A stretch of DNA of 64,000 nucleotides from a virus. This document shows positions 43,263-50,411 of the stretch, in pieces. Both the position numbers and the translations under genes were made by a program. The stretch spans positions 62,001-126,000 of IMG/VR virus record IMGVR_UViG_3300037222_000100; one strand, given 5' to 3'. The notes beneath the pieces were generated by a model. That model made no database searches and was not told the origin of the DNA. It saw only the letters and a list, made by a program, of their open reading frames with translations. The first letter of the stretch is position 1; each line of letters begins with the position of its first letter.

Positions 43263-44126
43263 CTAGCCAGGGCGAACGCCCCACCCGGCAGGTGCGACCC
43301 AAGTGGAAGCGGTGTTTTTTGCCTCTTCGGCTGTCTCGTCTTCTGCGCCCTGCTGGATGACCCATTCGAATGAGACTTCGAGACTCACGCCCCCTGCATT
43401 TTCGGCGGCGAGCACGACCGTTGATGTTCCTTTGGTCGTCGGGGTACCCGTGATCACTCCGGTCGCTGCATTGATCGACAGTCCGGCTGGCAAACTGGAT
43501 GCCGTATAGACGGTAGGTGTGCCTGTAGCAGCAACATGGAGCGCGGTGATCGGTGTGCCGTGATAGCTTAGCTGTTTCGCCGGTTTGCTAACGACAGGAA
43601 CGGCTATTAGGATTTCCCATTCGAATTCAACTTCAACAGCCGACCCCGTTCCGTTTTTGGCGGACAGTTTGACTTTAGCTGTTTCGGCAGTCGTCGGCGT
43701 ACCTGTGATTTCGCCGATTTTCGCTCCCGATTTTACGATTGACAAACCAGCGGGTAGTCCAGCAGCCGAGATTTCAGTAGGCGTTTCGGTAGCCACGATG
43801 GTCAGCGGCGTGATTACTGTTCCGATATGACCGGTCTGTTTAGCTGGTTTGGTAATGACCGGAACTTTGGGTTCGACTTCCCATTCGAATTCTACTTCAG
43901 GACTTGTGCCTTCAATGTTTTTGGCACTCAATTTGACTTTGGCTGTTTCAGCCGTGGTCGGCGTGCCTTCGATTATGCCCGTGAGCGGTTTGATCGTCAA
44001 GCCTGCGGGCAAGCCGGTCGCTTTGTATTCGAGAGGCATTTCAGTAGCTTCAACCTGGAATGGCGCGATTGCTACGCTCTTTGTGGAGGTCTGTTTCGCT
44101 GGTTTTGTTACGACGGGGGCTGCCAT
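43263..44126 (-). CDS. Triple Ig-like (He_PIG-type) virion protein
   Basis: 287 aa with three tandem repeats of about 85 residues. Each has a V-x-x-K-P-A-K-Q start, a GLPAGLTI or SLPAGLSI turn, a G-x-I-x-GTPTT strand and an F-E-W-x-I end. This is the putative Ig domain family (He_PIG) often found on virion surfaces. A short C-terminal tail (WVAPAGWGVRPG) follows. The start overlaps the stop of the upstream gene (TAATG). A surface-decoration or adhesion role is likely. Confidence 0.85.
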   Translation of the reverse strand: MAAPVVTKPAKQTSTKSVAIAPFQVEATEMPLEYKATGLPAGLTIKPLTGIIEGTPTTAETAKVKLSAKNIEGTSPEVEFEWEVEPKVPVITKPAKQTGHIGTVITPLTIVATETPTEISAAGLPAGLSIVKSGAKIGEITGTPTTAETAKVKLSAKNGTGSAVEVEFEWEILIAVPVVSKPAKQLSYHGTPITALHVAATGTPTVYTASSLPAGLSINAATGVITGTPTTKGTSTVVLAAENAGGVSLEVSFEWVIQQGAEDETAEEAKNTASTWVAPAGWGVRPG

Positions 44127-44551
44127 TAGACCCTACCGCGCTCGAAGGCTCGTGCGGCGAGACGGAATTCTTCCTGATCCGTTCCGCCGTTGGTGTAAAC
44201 GACGCGCCAATATGGAGCCCCGGCGAAGGCGGAGAAGCTGACGGTGGCTTTAGCCGCAACCACAAAGGTCGCCGGACGTTTCGCCAGTTCCAACTCTTCC
44301 GGCCACGAACACGGAGCCCAATGACCTTCTTCGGCCCATTTCTGCATCAGGTCTTTCGTGTTTTCTGCTTTGGCGTAGTTTTCCGCGCTGGGTACTACCG
44401 GCAGATCAAAGCTCTCCTGGACTTCCAGTGTGCCCCCTTGATCGGAGGTCACGGTACCCGAAATCCATTCGGCGAAGTCCGCCTGTGCAGGCAGCGACGT
44501 GAAGACTTTTCCTTTTTTGAGCAGTGCGGTGGTGCCGACGAAATGTGCCAT
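44126..44551 (-). CDS. Virion-associated protein, unknown
   Basis: 141 aa from ATG 44549-44551, with GTG directly upstream as an alternative. It is beta-rich (AKATVSFSAFAGAPYWRVVY). It is coupled by TAATG to the Ig-domain gene, so the two probably assemble together, for example as base and Ig head of a capsid fibre. CATAACGGGTG precedes the start. Confidence 0.6.
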   Translation of the reverse strand: MAHFVGTTALLKKGKVFTSLPAQADFAEWISGTVTSDQGGTLEVQESFDLPVVPSAENYAKAENTKDLMQKWAEEGHWAPCSWPEELELAKRPATFVVAAKATVSFSAFAGAPYWRVVYTNGGTDQEEFRLAARAFERGRV

Positions 44552-44575
44552 CACCCGTTATGCCCTTGAACGAGG

Positions 44576-44604
44576 TTGATTTGAAGCTGATCGACTGGTA
44601 GACT
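44576..44604 (+). promoter_or_regulatory. Sigma70-like promoter, leaderless
   Basis: TTGATT (44576-44581), 17-nt spacer, TAGACT (44599-44604), then the ATG at 44612. It starts the long rightward block 44612-56842. Confidence 0.8.
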
Positions 44605-44611
44605 GCCGCGC

Positions 44612-44824
44612 ATGAGCTTCAACGCCAAGGGAGCCATGGATCGCTTCCATCCTCTGGCCGTGACCTACGAAGGTGTTTCGGGCTGGTGGGTCTGTGACGG
44701 CCATGCCGATACCGAGCACACCCTAGCTGTGCCATGCATCGAGGAGCCCTGCGAGGATCGCGATGAGGCAGTGGCGCTCTGTGCTATTCTGAACGAAGAT
44801 CATGAGTCCTCCGTCAATGGGTAA
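44612..44824 (+). CDS. Small protein, unknown
   Basis: 70 aa (WWVCDGHADTEHTLAVPCIE, then CEDRDEAVALCAILNE). Four Cys and two His residues might bind metal, though the spacing is not a known finger. The leaderless promoter sets the start. The end overlaps the nicotinamidase-like gene. Confidence 0.65.
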   Translation: MSFNAKGAMDRFHPLAVTYEGVSGWWVCDGHADTEHTLAVPCIEEPCEDRDEAVALCAILNEDHESSVNG

Positions 44825-45374
44825 GACCGCTCTCATCGTCGTTGATGCACAGAACGACTATCAGCCGGACGGCATCCTCGGCTTCCCTGGCAGTGACTCC
44901 ATCATCGGACCCCTGGTCGAGTTCGGCACGCTCGCTGCCGATGTCGTGATAGCATCGCGCAATCAGCGTCCGTCCAACCACGAGTCGTTCGCTTCTGAGT
45001 CTCATGGCGGTCACTGGCCCGCCAATTGCATCAAGGGTACGAAGGGGGCTGCGCTCGTTTCGGACATTGCAGCCATAGCCGACTACGTTGTGACCAAGGG
45101 CTTGCGCAAAGATCAAGGAGGCTACACGGCGTTCGAAGCCGGGACGCTGCGACCACTCAAGAGCCTAGAGGACATCCTGGCCGACGAGAAGGTCACGCAC
45201 ATCGCCATAGGCGGATATTGGTTGGAGTGGTGCGTCGCGCAGACAGCCTTCGATGCCAACGCCTTGGGCTACCCGACCGCCGTTGAGTTGACCGCCACAC
45301 AGTCGCTTGCGACCCGACCCGATCAAGCAGATCAGATACAGCGATTGCAGAAGGCGGGCATCGTTTGTGTCTGA
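44802..45374 (+). CDS. Isochorismatase/nicotinamidase-like cysteine hydrolase
   Basis: 190 aa from ATG 44802, or 185 from ATG 44817. The catalytic triad of the family is present: VVDAQNDY (Asp15), VTKG (Lys99) and WLEWCVAQTAFDAN (Cys144). The HWPANCIKGTKGA and YTAFEAGTL segments place it near nicotinamidases, which convert nicotinamide to nicotinate for NAD salvage. However, the usual metal ligands are altered. The D-x-H pair is N54-Q-R56 and the second His is N75, leaving only His60. Substrate specificity is therefore open. It may support NAD metabolism or counter NAD-depleting defence. Confidence 0.85.
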   Translation: MSPPSMGKTALIVVDAQNDYQPDGILGFPGSDSIIGPLVEFGTLAADVVIASRNQRPSNHESFASESHGGHWPANCIKGTKGAALVSDIAAIADYVVTKGLRKDQGGYTAFEAGTLRPLKSLEDILADEKVTHIAIGGYWLEWCVAQTAFDANALGYPTAVELTATQSLATRPDQADQIQRLQKAGIVCV

Positions 45375-45377
45375 TGC

Positions 45378-45383
45378 TATAGT
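45378..45383 (+). promoter_or_regulatory. Candidate -10 box TATAGT, leaderless
   Basis: TATAGT starts 11 nt before GTG 45389 and 14 nt before ATG 45392. No good -35 is seen. Confidence 0.45.
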
Positions 45384-45388
45384 GGCGC

Positions 45389-45703
45389 GTGATGTCTGAC
45401 AAACCAACTCCCTACGCCATCTCGCTCGTGCTGCATCGCGGCGTGAATCCAGGATGGCGTGTCCATACTGCACCTGTTAGCGCCCCAGAGGGCGTACCTG
45501 TCTCGATCAAAGAGGCCGAGGCGTTTGCTCGCACGGCAGGAGACATCGCGGGCTACGGCGAGGAGACACCGACTCCGTTTGAAGTTGTTCGCGATGGCAC
45601 CACGGAGTATCGTGCAGAGGTCGAGGCGCAGCTATCAGAGGCCGAGACGCGCGCAGCCACCATCCCCGCCTTGCGTCGTGCGCTAAAGGACTTCGAGTCA
45701 TGA
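45389..45703 (+). CDS. Hypothetical protein
   Basis: 104 aa from GTG 45389, or 103 from ATG 45392. Beta strands at the N terminus (YAISLVLHRGVNPGWRVHT) are followed by a C-terminal helix (EAQLSEAETRAATIPALRRA). No family was recognised. The stop overlaps the next ATG. Confidence 0.6.
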   Translation: MMSDKPTPYAISLVLHRGVNPGWRVHTAPVSAPEGVPVSIKEAEAFARTAGDIAGYGEETPTPFEVVRDGTTEYRAEVEAQLSEAETRAATIPALRRALKDFES

Positions 45704-45951
45704 TGCATCCCGAAGATTGGGTGCGTGAACGCGCTAACGAACCGCTATCTCGGCACGAGCAATACTCACGCGACGTGACTTGCATACCTGAGGGCGTAGA
45801 CCTTTTCTATCCGACAGGATCGCCTCGCGATCTTGCCATTAGCCAAGCCATCCGACAGGCGGTCGATCAATGGATCGCCGATGATATGGACGGTGCGCTA
45901 ACATGTCTTCAAGCGGCGGAGGAATTCGTCCACACCCACATACCCTTCTGA
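45700..45951 (+). CDS. Hypothetical small protein
   Basis: 83 aa, with a helical C terminus (SQAIRQAVDQWIADDMDGAL). ATGA overlap with the upstream gene. No catalytic residues or family could be assigned. Confidence 0.6.
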   Translation: MMHPEDWVRERANEPLSRHEQYSRDVTCIPEGVDLFYPTGSPRDLAISQAIRQAVDQWIADDMDGALTCLQAAEEFVHTHIPF

Positions 45952-45962
45952 AAGGAGAATCG

Positions 45963-46316
45963 ATGTTCTTTGACACAACCTTGCAGGTCTTCTCGCTCGA
46001 TCTGGCCACCGTACTGCCGGAGGTAGACGAGAGCGGTCAGACACAGGGCACTCCGCACCTAGTCCTGGCCATGGTGACGGGCATTGCTATCCCTACCCCA
46101 GAGGGGCGACAGGTCCTTCCTGTTGGTGTCATCCGCGTTCCTCTCGGCCGTGAGCTAGCCATTGCCAAAGCGCAAGAGTTGCTAGAGGCAGCCGAAGCGC
46201 TTCCTGAGCCGAAGCCGGAGAGCGACCTGGCCATCGTCCACAGCATGGAGGAGGCTCGCCAGGCGGCTGAGTTCGACCAGCAGGTTCGTAGCGGCGCTGT
46301 TGCTGAGTCTGCATGA
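45963..46316 (+). CDS. Hypothetical protein
   Basis: 117 aa from ATG 45963 with a strong GAAAGGAG. The N-terminal half is beta-rich (LVLAMVTGIAIPTPEGRQVL), and the C-terminal half is helical (AKAQELLEAAEALPEPKPE). An upstream in-frame extension is a shadow of the previous gene. ATGA overlap with the deaminase gene. The function is unknown. Confidence 0.65.
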   Translation: MFFDTTLQVFSLDLATVLPEVDESGQTQGTPHLVLAMVTGIAIPTPEGRQVLPVGVIRVPLGRELAIAKAQELLEAAEALPEPKPESDLAIVHSMEEARQAAEFDQQVRSGAVAESA

Positions 46317-46888
46317 CCGTGCTCAGCGATCAGGACGTACGCGCCCGTCTCAAGGCGCGTAGCAAAGGCATCGGCATCAAGCCCTGCAAGGACAGCCAGG
46401 TGCAACCAGCAAGCGTCGATTTGACGCTCGCAAATGAATTCTCGGTCTTCCCACAGCCGCACTTCGACTCGCGCTTCGAGTCGGAGTTCGTCATCGACAT
46501 GGAGGACGCAAAGAAAGTCCCGGTCAAACGCTTCGTCTCTAACGAGTGGCACCTGGAGCCGGGAGAACTGGTGCTGTGTTCGACAGCAGAGTACGTTGAA
46601 ATCCCGTCCGACATCCAGGCGCAGGTCCACGGCGAGTCCTCTCTCGGTCGTCTCGGTCTGCTCGTTCACGCGACGGCGGGCTTCATCGACCCCGGCTTCA
46701 AAGGGAACATCACTTTGGAGATGTACAACCTGAACAAGAGGTCCATTGTCCTACGCGCAGGCAAGTCCATCTGCCAGCTATCGTTCGCGCTGCTCTCATC
46801 TCCCGCAGAGTTCCCGTATGGGCATCCGAAGCTCAAGTCGAAGTACCAGAACCAGAAAGGCGTTCAAGGGTCGCTCTATGCTGGCTGA
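46313..46888 (+). CDS. dcd: dCTP deaminase / dUTPase family protein
   Basis: 191 aa. The family core is clear: QPASVDLTL, GESSLGRLGLLVHATAGFID and GFKGNITLEMYN, where Glu136 is the predicted catalytic general base. The form resembles the bifunctional dCTP deaminase-dUTPases of archaea and actinobacteria, which make dUMP for dTMP synthesis. One oddity is Glu108 in GESS, where Arg or Lys is usual and contacts the triphosphate. The end (KYQNQKGVQGS) matches the C-terminal lid that closes on the substrate. It overlaps the MazG-like gene. Confidence 0.9.
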   Translation: MTVLSDQDVRARLKARSKGIGIKPCKDSQVQPASVDLTLANEFSVFPQPHFDSRFESEFVIDMEDAKKVPVKRFVSNEWHLEPGELVLCSTAEYVEIPSDIQAQVHGESSLGRLGLLVHATAGFIDPGFKGNITLEMYNLNKRSIVLRAGKSICQLSFALLSSPAEFPYGHPKLKSKYQNQKGVQGSLYAG

Positions 46889-47159
46889 GATTCAGTACGA
46901 GCAGGCCCTTCATGGCATCGATCCGACTCTCGCTGCCGTCAAACGAAAGCGCGAAGAGCAGCTTGAGAAGTGGGGGACCCAGGACCACGATCCTGAGATG
47001 TGGTACGCCATCCTTGGCGAGGAGTTCGGAGAGGTCGGCAAGGAGATCGCAGAGGGGCGCATCAAACCCTTCGACAAGGCCAAGTACCGCAAAGAGTGCC
47101 TCCACACCGCTGCCGTTGCTCTGGCCATGGTCCAGTGCGTAGATGACGGAATCGCTTGA
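46878..47159 (+). CDS. MazG-like nucleotide pyrophosphohydrolase
   Basis: 93 aa from ATG 46878. The pattern R-x-E-Q-x-x-K-W-G-x-Q-D-H, then LGEEFGEVGKEIAEG and CLHTAAVALAMVQ, fits all-alpha NTP pyrophosphatases (MazG/DUF550-like), with the E-E-x-x-E metal-binding helix. Phage versions adjust nucleotide or alarmone pools. Its overlap with the deaminase gene suggests shared nucleotide metabolism. Confidence 0.8.
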   Translation: MLAEIQYEQALHGIDPTLAAVKRKREEQLEKWGTQDHDPEMWYAILGEEFGEVGKEIAEGRIKPFDKAKYRKECLHTAAVALAMVQCVDDGIA

Positions 47160-47184
47160 AATCCGTAGCCTAAGCTGGTATACT
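47156..47184 (+). promoter_or_regulatory. Sigma70-like promoter, leaderless
   Basis: TTGAAA (47156-47161), 17-nt spacer, TATACT (47179-47184), and ATG of a 16-codon ORF at 47192. Confidence 0.85.
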
Positions 47185-47191
47185 ATGGCGT

Positions 47192-47242
47192 ATGACCAAT
47201 ACCGAAGAGTTCCCTCCCACCGCTGAGCAGCAGGCCGCTTGA
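47192..47242 (+). CDS. 16-aa micro-ORF between tandem promoters
   Basis: MTNTEEFPPTAEQQAA, followed by TGA. Its position at the exact spacing of a strong leaderless promoter suggests it is translated. Its stop codon lies inside the -35 box of the next promoter. It could be a leader peptide, a micro-protein, or the remnant of a deleted gene. Confidence 0.5.
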   Translation: MTNTEEFPPTAEQQAA

Positions 47243-47267
47243 CAATCGCGAGCAAAGAGAGGATAAT
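47239..47267 (+). promoter_or_regulatory. Sigma70-like promoter, leaderless
   Basis: TTGACA (47239-47244), 17-nt spacer, GATAAT (47262-47267), ATG at 47276. Confidence 0.85.
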
Positions 47268-47275
47268 CTCAAGCT

Positions 47276-48052
47276 ATGACCGCTGAGAGCAAACCCTTCC
47301 TAGGCCGCTGCAAGCAGTGCGACTACGCGGTCTTCACGACCGAGGAGGACATCGGCAAGGTGAACGATCTGGCTGGAGTGCAAGCAGGGCGCACAGCCAT
47401 GAGAGTCTCAGGCCGGGGCGGAGTCGTGGCACGCTGCACAAACAACCACCGGGTCTTCTCACTCAGGCGGATCGAGGGCACCTACAGCGAGGACTTCAAA
47501 TGCGACTCGCGGTGCATGAACGCCAAGGGGCACAAGTGCAAGTGCTCATGTGGCGGGCTCAATCACGGTCGCGGGCACGCGGTCCAGCTTCAGTCCCTCG
47601 GTACGGCCGTCGCCAACATCAACGAGGGCTACGGCATCACTGGCGTCCGGGTCGGTGGCCAGAGCATCTCCAACGACGAGCTTCGCGGGCGTCGGGAGGA
47701 CGAGGAGGACACGGCCGCTGAGCGCCGCCTGATTGCAGCACAGGCCAAGGACATGCGCTACCCCAAACAGCACATCGGGGAGATCGGTGAGAAAGTCTAC
47801 TTCACGGGCGAGCTTCGCCAGAAGCGTGAGATCAACGACTCCATCCTGCATGTGTTCTATACCGAGGTCCACTCGGCTCCTCATAACGAGTTTGTCGGCG
47901 AGGCCAAGGTCGAGTGGTGGATGCCCGCCTCCGTGCCGGACCCCGGCTTCGAGATGGGCGAGGTCTACGACCTCAAGGCTAAGGTCAAGCGCCACGACCA
48001 CCATCCCAAATGGGGCAACGCTACTGTTGTCACCTACCTAGAGGAGGTCTGA
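47276..48052 (+). CDS. Cys-rich phage protein with single-stranded-binding-like C terminus, unknown
   Basis: 258 aa. The N terminus has CKQCDYAVF and CTNNHRVFSL. The motif CDSRCMNAKGHKCKCSCGG at about residues 78-96 is a Cys-dense zinc cluster that I recognise from uncharacterised actinophage proteins. The C-terminal 90 residues are beta-rich (ILHVFYTEVHSAPHNEFVG). No function is known. It is driven by its own leaderless promoter and coupled to the next gene. Confidence 0.75.
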   Translation: MTAESKPFLGRCKQCDYAVFTTEEDIGKVNDLAGVQAGRTAMRVSGRGGVVARCTNNHRVFSLRRIEGTYSEDFKCDSRCMNAKGHKCKCSCGGLNHGRGHAVQLQSLGTAVANINEGYGITGVRVGGQSISNDELRGRREDEEDTAAERRLIAAQAKDMRYPKQHIGEIGEKVYFTGELRQKREINDSILHVFYTEVHSAPHNEFVGEAKVEWWMPASVPDPGFEMGEVYDLKAKVKRHDHHPKWGNATVVTYLEEV

Positions 48053-48513
48053 TGGTAGTCCGCGAGAAGAACCAAGCCGCCAAATACCTCCGCGAGCAGA
48101 TCGCCGAGGCGGAGGCCCTTCTCGCAGGGCTGCGCGCGGACGAGGAGGTACTGAAGGATTATCCTCCCGAGACGCCGACGTGGCACTGTGCTGTCATCTC
48201 TGCGTGGTCCTCGGAGGGCGAGCCTAGCTGGTCAGGCGACCTCCAGGCAGCAGACCTACGTGAGGCCGTCTACGAGGCCATGCTTGCCTTCTGCAAGAAG
48301 GCGCAGCGTGTCTTTCCCGGCCACAAGGGCAGCACCGGTAAGGTCTACGACTACTTCGATGTGCAGGGAGATGTGCTTGTCGCGCTACGGCTGCCAAATG
48401 GATCGCTCATTCCGGCTGATAGCGAGAGCGTCGAAAAGCTCAAGCGCGAGTTCAAGCGCAAAGCTTCTACGCCGAAGCCCGTACGCAAACGACCGAAAGG
48501 GATCACGTCATGA
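48052..48513 (+). CDS. Hypothetical protein
   Basis: 153 aa from the ATG overlapping the previous TGA. The N-terminal coiled-coil-like helix (KYLREQIAEAEALLAGLRAD) is followed by an alpha/beta part (WHCAVISAWSSEGEPSWSGD) and a basic tail (KPVRKRPKGITS). No family was recognised. ATGA overlap with the next gene. Confidence 0.65.
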   Translation: MVVREKNQAAKYLREQIAEAEALLAGLRADEEVLKDYPPETPTWHCAVISAWSSEGEPSWSGDLQAADLREAVYEAMLAFCKKAQRVFPGHKGSTGKVYDYFDVQGDVLVALRLPNGSLIPADSESVEKLKREFKRKASTPKPVRKRPKGITS

Positions 48514-48788
48514 GTCTGTTGATTTGGATCGGAGTCGTCTGGGGCGGAGCTACTCTGGCGATGATGCTGCTGCTCTGGAACAAGCCCTTCTACTGGAACT
48601 TCAAAGGGAACCGCACGCAGCTTCATACGCCTCTGTTCAAGGTCGGAATCTGCGCGTTCTTCGCGGCATTCCTGCTCCTCTCGGCTGTCCCGCACGTCCT
48701 CTTGCGTTTCGTGGGCCTCCGGGGCTTCTGGGACGCGAAGGACAAAAGCTACACGCTGATGAACCCCTTCCGGCGGAGAGGACGGTAG
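48510..48788 (+). CDS. Two-helix membrane protein
   Basis: 92 aa. Transmembrane segments at about 3-23 (LLIWIGVVWGGATLAMMLLL) and 43-66 (LFKVGICAFFAAFLLLSAVP), and a basic C terminus. Size and topology resemble holins or small host-takeover proteins; no assignment is possible. Confidence 0.65.
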   Translation: MSLLIWIGVVWGGATLAMMLLLWNKPFYWNFKGNRTQLHTPLFKVGICAFFAAFLLLSAVPHVLLRFVGLRGFWDAKDKSYTLMNPFRRRGR

Positions 48789-48799
48789 ACGGCCTCTGC

Positions 48800-48805
48800 T
48801 ACAAT
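48800..48805 (+). promoter_or_regulatory. Candidate -10 box TACAAT, leaderless
   Basis: TACAAT starts 13 nt before the ATG at 48813. The -35 position is weak. Confidence 0.5.
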
Positions 48806-48812
48806 GGGGACC

Positions 48813-49106
48813 ATGGATAACCCCTCAACCGACGCCCCCGTCATCTTCATCGAGGACGACGAGCCCACCGACGAGCAGCTACAAATCGCCTTCCATCGCG
48901 CCAAGAAGGAGTTCGGCGACTGCGTAGCAGATTACGAGAGCGAGGCATTCGAGACAGAGTTCGCAGACCAACTCAATCTCATCCTGAATGAGGAGGCCAT
49001 AGGCAACCTCGTTGAGAAGGGCCTCATGGAGGTTCGTGTCCGCGATGATGGTCATCTAGGCTATGCCGTGACCTCGACCGGAGAGGCCGTCCTGGGGGCT
49101 CTGTGA
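48813..49106 (+). CDS. Acidic hypothetical protein
   Basis: 97 aa from ATG 48813; an earlier ATG at 48804 overlaps the -10 box and is less likely. The sequence has an acidic N terminus, a helix (QIAFHRAKKEFGDCVADYES) and a C-terminal GHLGYAVTSTGEAVL segment typical of winged-helix wings. It may be a small winged-helix-like regulator; weak. Confidence 0.65.
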   Translation: MDNPSTDAPVIFIEDDEPTDEQLQIAFHRAKKEFGDCVADYESEAFETEFADQLNLILNEEAIGNLVEKGLMEVRVRDDGHLGYAVTSTGEAVLGAL

Positions 49107-49297
49107 TTCTACGGGACTGTCCTACATGTGGAAAGCCGCAGCATCTAGAATCGTATGGATCGAGGGGAGCTTGGTACATACACACGATGAGCGGACAAAT
49201 GCCGTGTCAACTTGAAAGGGATCATGACCACAAGAGCCACCACCAGCAAACCCCGCAAACGCCGGAAGGACGCGGGCCGACCCAAGGAACTGTCTGA
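49103..49297 (+). CDS. Small Cys/His protein, possible
   Basis: 64 aa from GTG 49103, overlapping the previous stop (GTGA). CPTCGKPQHLESY followed by MPCQLERDHDHKSHH is finger-like. The last third overlaps the next gene in a different frame. It is plausible but uncertain. Confidence 0.45.
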   Translation: MILRDCPTCGKPQHLESYGSRGAWYIHTMSGQMPCQLERDHDHKSHHQQTPQTPEGRGPTQGTV

Positions 49298-49568
49298 GGC
49301 GCACAAGGAGAAGATGCGCGTCGCTCGTGAGCGTAAGCGAAAGGAGCGAGAAAAAGCGGAGGTCAAAGACGAGCAGAAGGCGCTCCGCGAAAGCATCAAG
49401 CGACTCCAAGCTCATCTCGCCAAATCCGTACGCGAGGACGACAAAGCGTACGCGCGATACCGTCGCTCTTCGGGCGAAAAGAACTTCAATCTCTGGCTCC
49501 GGGCGAACACCAATCTGCTCAACGCGACCACCGCGCTCAGCGCGCACGAACAGAGGCTCACGGCATGA
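49224..49568 (+). CDS. Basic coiled-coil protein with AT-hook-like segment
   Basis: 114 aa from ATG 49224, with GAAAGGG 4 nt upstream. The N terminus holds KPRKRRKDAGRPKELSEAHK, in which GRPK resembles an AT hook. A long charged helix follows (RKEREKAEVKDEQKALRESI). It is likely nucleic-acid-binding. ATGA overlap with the next gene. Confidence 0.65.
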   Translation: MTTRATTSKPRKRRKDAGRPKELSEAHKEKMRVARERKRKEREKAEVKDEQKALRESIKRLQAHLAKSVREDDKAYARYRRSSGEKNFNLWLRANTNLLNATTALSAHEQRLTA

Positions 49569-49798
49569 AGAAGACCAAGCCAGAACTCCGTGAGGAGAAC
49601 AAGCGTCTGCTCACGGAGGTCGCTCGACTGAAAACGGACATCTGGGTCCTGGAAGCCGACAAGGGCGTGCTTGAACAGCGTCTTGGTCTGCGTCCCAAGT
49701 CCAAACTCATCCCAGAGAGCGCTCATGATCAACAGCCCCTCTCTTCTGTGCTCGTCGGCACCGTTGCTGATAGACTTAGACGAGTCCGCGAAAGGTAA
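49565..49798 (+). CDS. Coiled-coil small protein
   Basis: 77 aa. Heptad pattern in residues 5-45 (ENKRLLTEVARLKTDIWVLE) suggests a leucine-zipper dimer. The C terminus is basic. It is translationally coupled to the AT-hook-like gene. Confidence 0.6.
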   Translation: MKKTKPELREENKRLLTEVARLKTDIWVLEADKGVLEQRLGLRPKSKLIPESAHDQQPLSSVLVGTVADRLRRVRER

Positions 49799-49836
49799 TA
49801 GACGATGCTCGATGCCCAACGATCAATTGGAGGAAA

Positions 49837-50025
49837 ATGATGCGACGAGTTGTAGTCAGTAGCGACACGGGACGCCTCTACACCTACGAAACCGATCTTG
49901 ACGTTTCGGAGGGTGATGTGGTGCTTTTGCCACCGGGCGGGTCAGACGAGCCTTGGGAGGGCACCGTGACATCGTTCGCGTCCAAATACAAGGGACCATG
50001 CAAGAAGATCATTGAAGTGGTATGA
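49837..50025 (+). CDS. Small beta protein
   Basis: 62 aa. VVVSSDTGRLYTYETDLDVS then GDVVLLPP is a pattern of small OB- or SH3-like phage proteins. A strong GGAGG lies 4 nt before the ATG. The ATGA overlap leads into the lipoprotein gene. Confidence 0.7.
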   Translation: MMRRVVVSSDTGRLYTYETDLDVSEGDVVLLPPGGSDEPWEGTVTSFASKYKGPCKKIIEVV

Positions 50026-50393
50026 CCGGCATTCCAACAAAGCGCCTACTTCCATTCCTAGCTATTCTGTCTATCGGTCTTGTTGGTTGCGGCTCTACCA
50101 CTATCCAAACCGTAACAGTTCACAAGCCCGCGCCTGTTGTGCCAGTCCAACCAACGTGCGGTTATGTCTGCAAATTGGCTCAAGAATCGGTATCCAAAGA
50201 AGCCGCAGAATACGAAGCCAAGAAGAGAAGTAAAGCATACGCAGAAAGAAATCGTGAAGAATCCCACCGCAATACAGAAGCGGTTGAACTGTTCAACCGG
50301 CAAAGTAGGAACCAGTACCAGGCAGCCAAAGAACGCGAATGGCGTAATGAACATACTCACCAATGCAGTCCGTCCGCAATGTCTAATTGCTAA
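50022..50393 (+). CDS. Phage lipoprotein
   Basis: 123 aa. A lipoprotein signal peptide is clear: basic KR, hydrophobic core LLPFLAILSIGLVG and lipobox Cys23 in IGLVGCGS. The mature part is helical, charged and Cys-containing (CGYVCKLAQESVSKEAAEYE). Base composition is more AT-rich than most neighbours. Superinfection exclusion or a lysis (spanin-like) role is possible; neither is shown. Confidence 0.75.
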   Translation: MTGIPTKRLLPFLAILSIGLVGCGSTTIQTVTVHKPAPVVPVQPTCGYVCKLAQESVSKEAAEYEAKKRSKAYAERNREESHRNTEAVELFNRQSRNQYQAAKEREWRNEHTHQCSPSAMSNC

Positions 50394-50411
50394 TCAGGTC
50401 TTGATCCAGAC

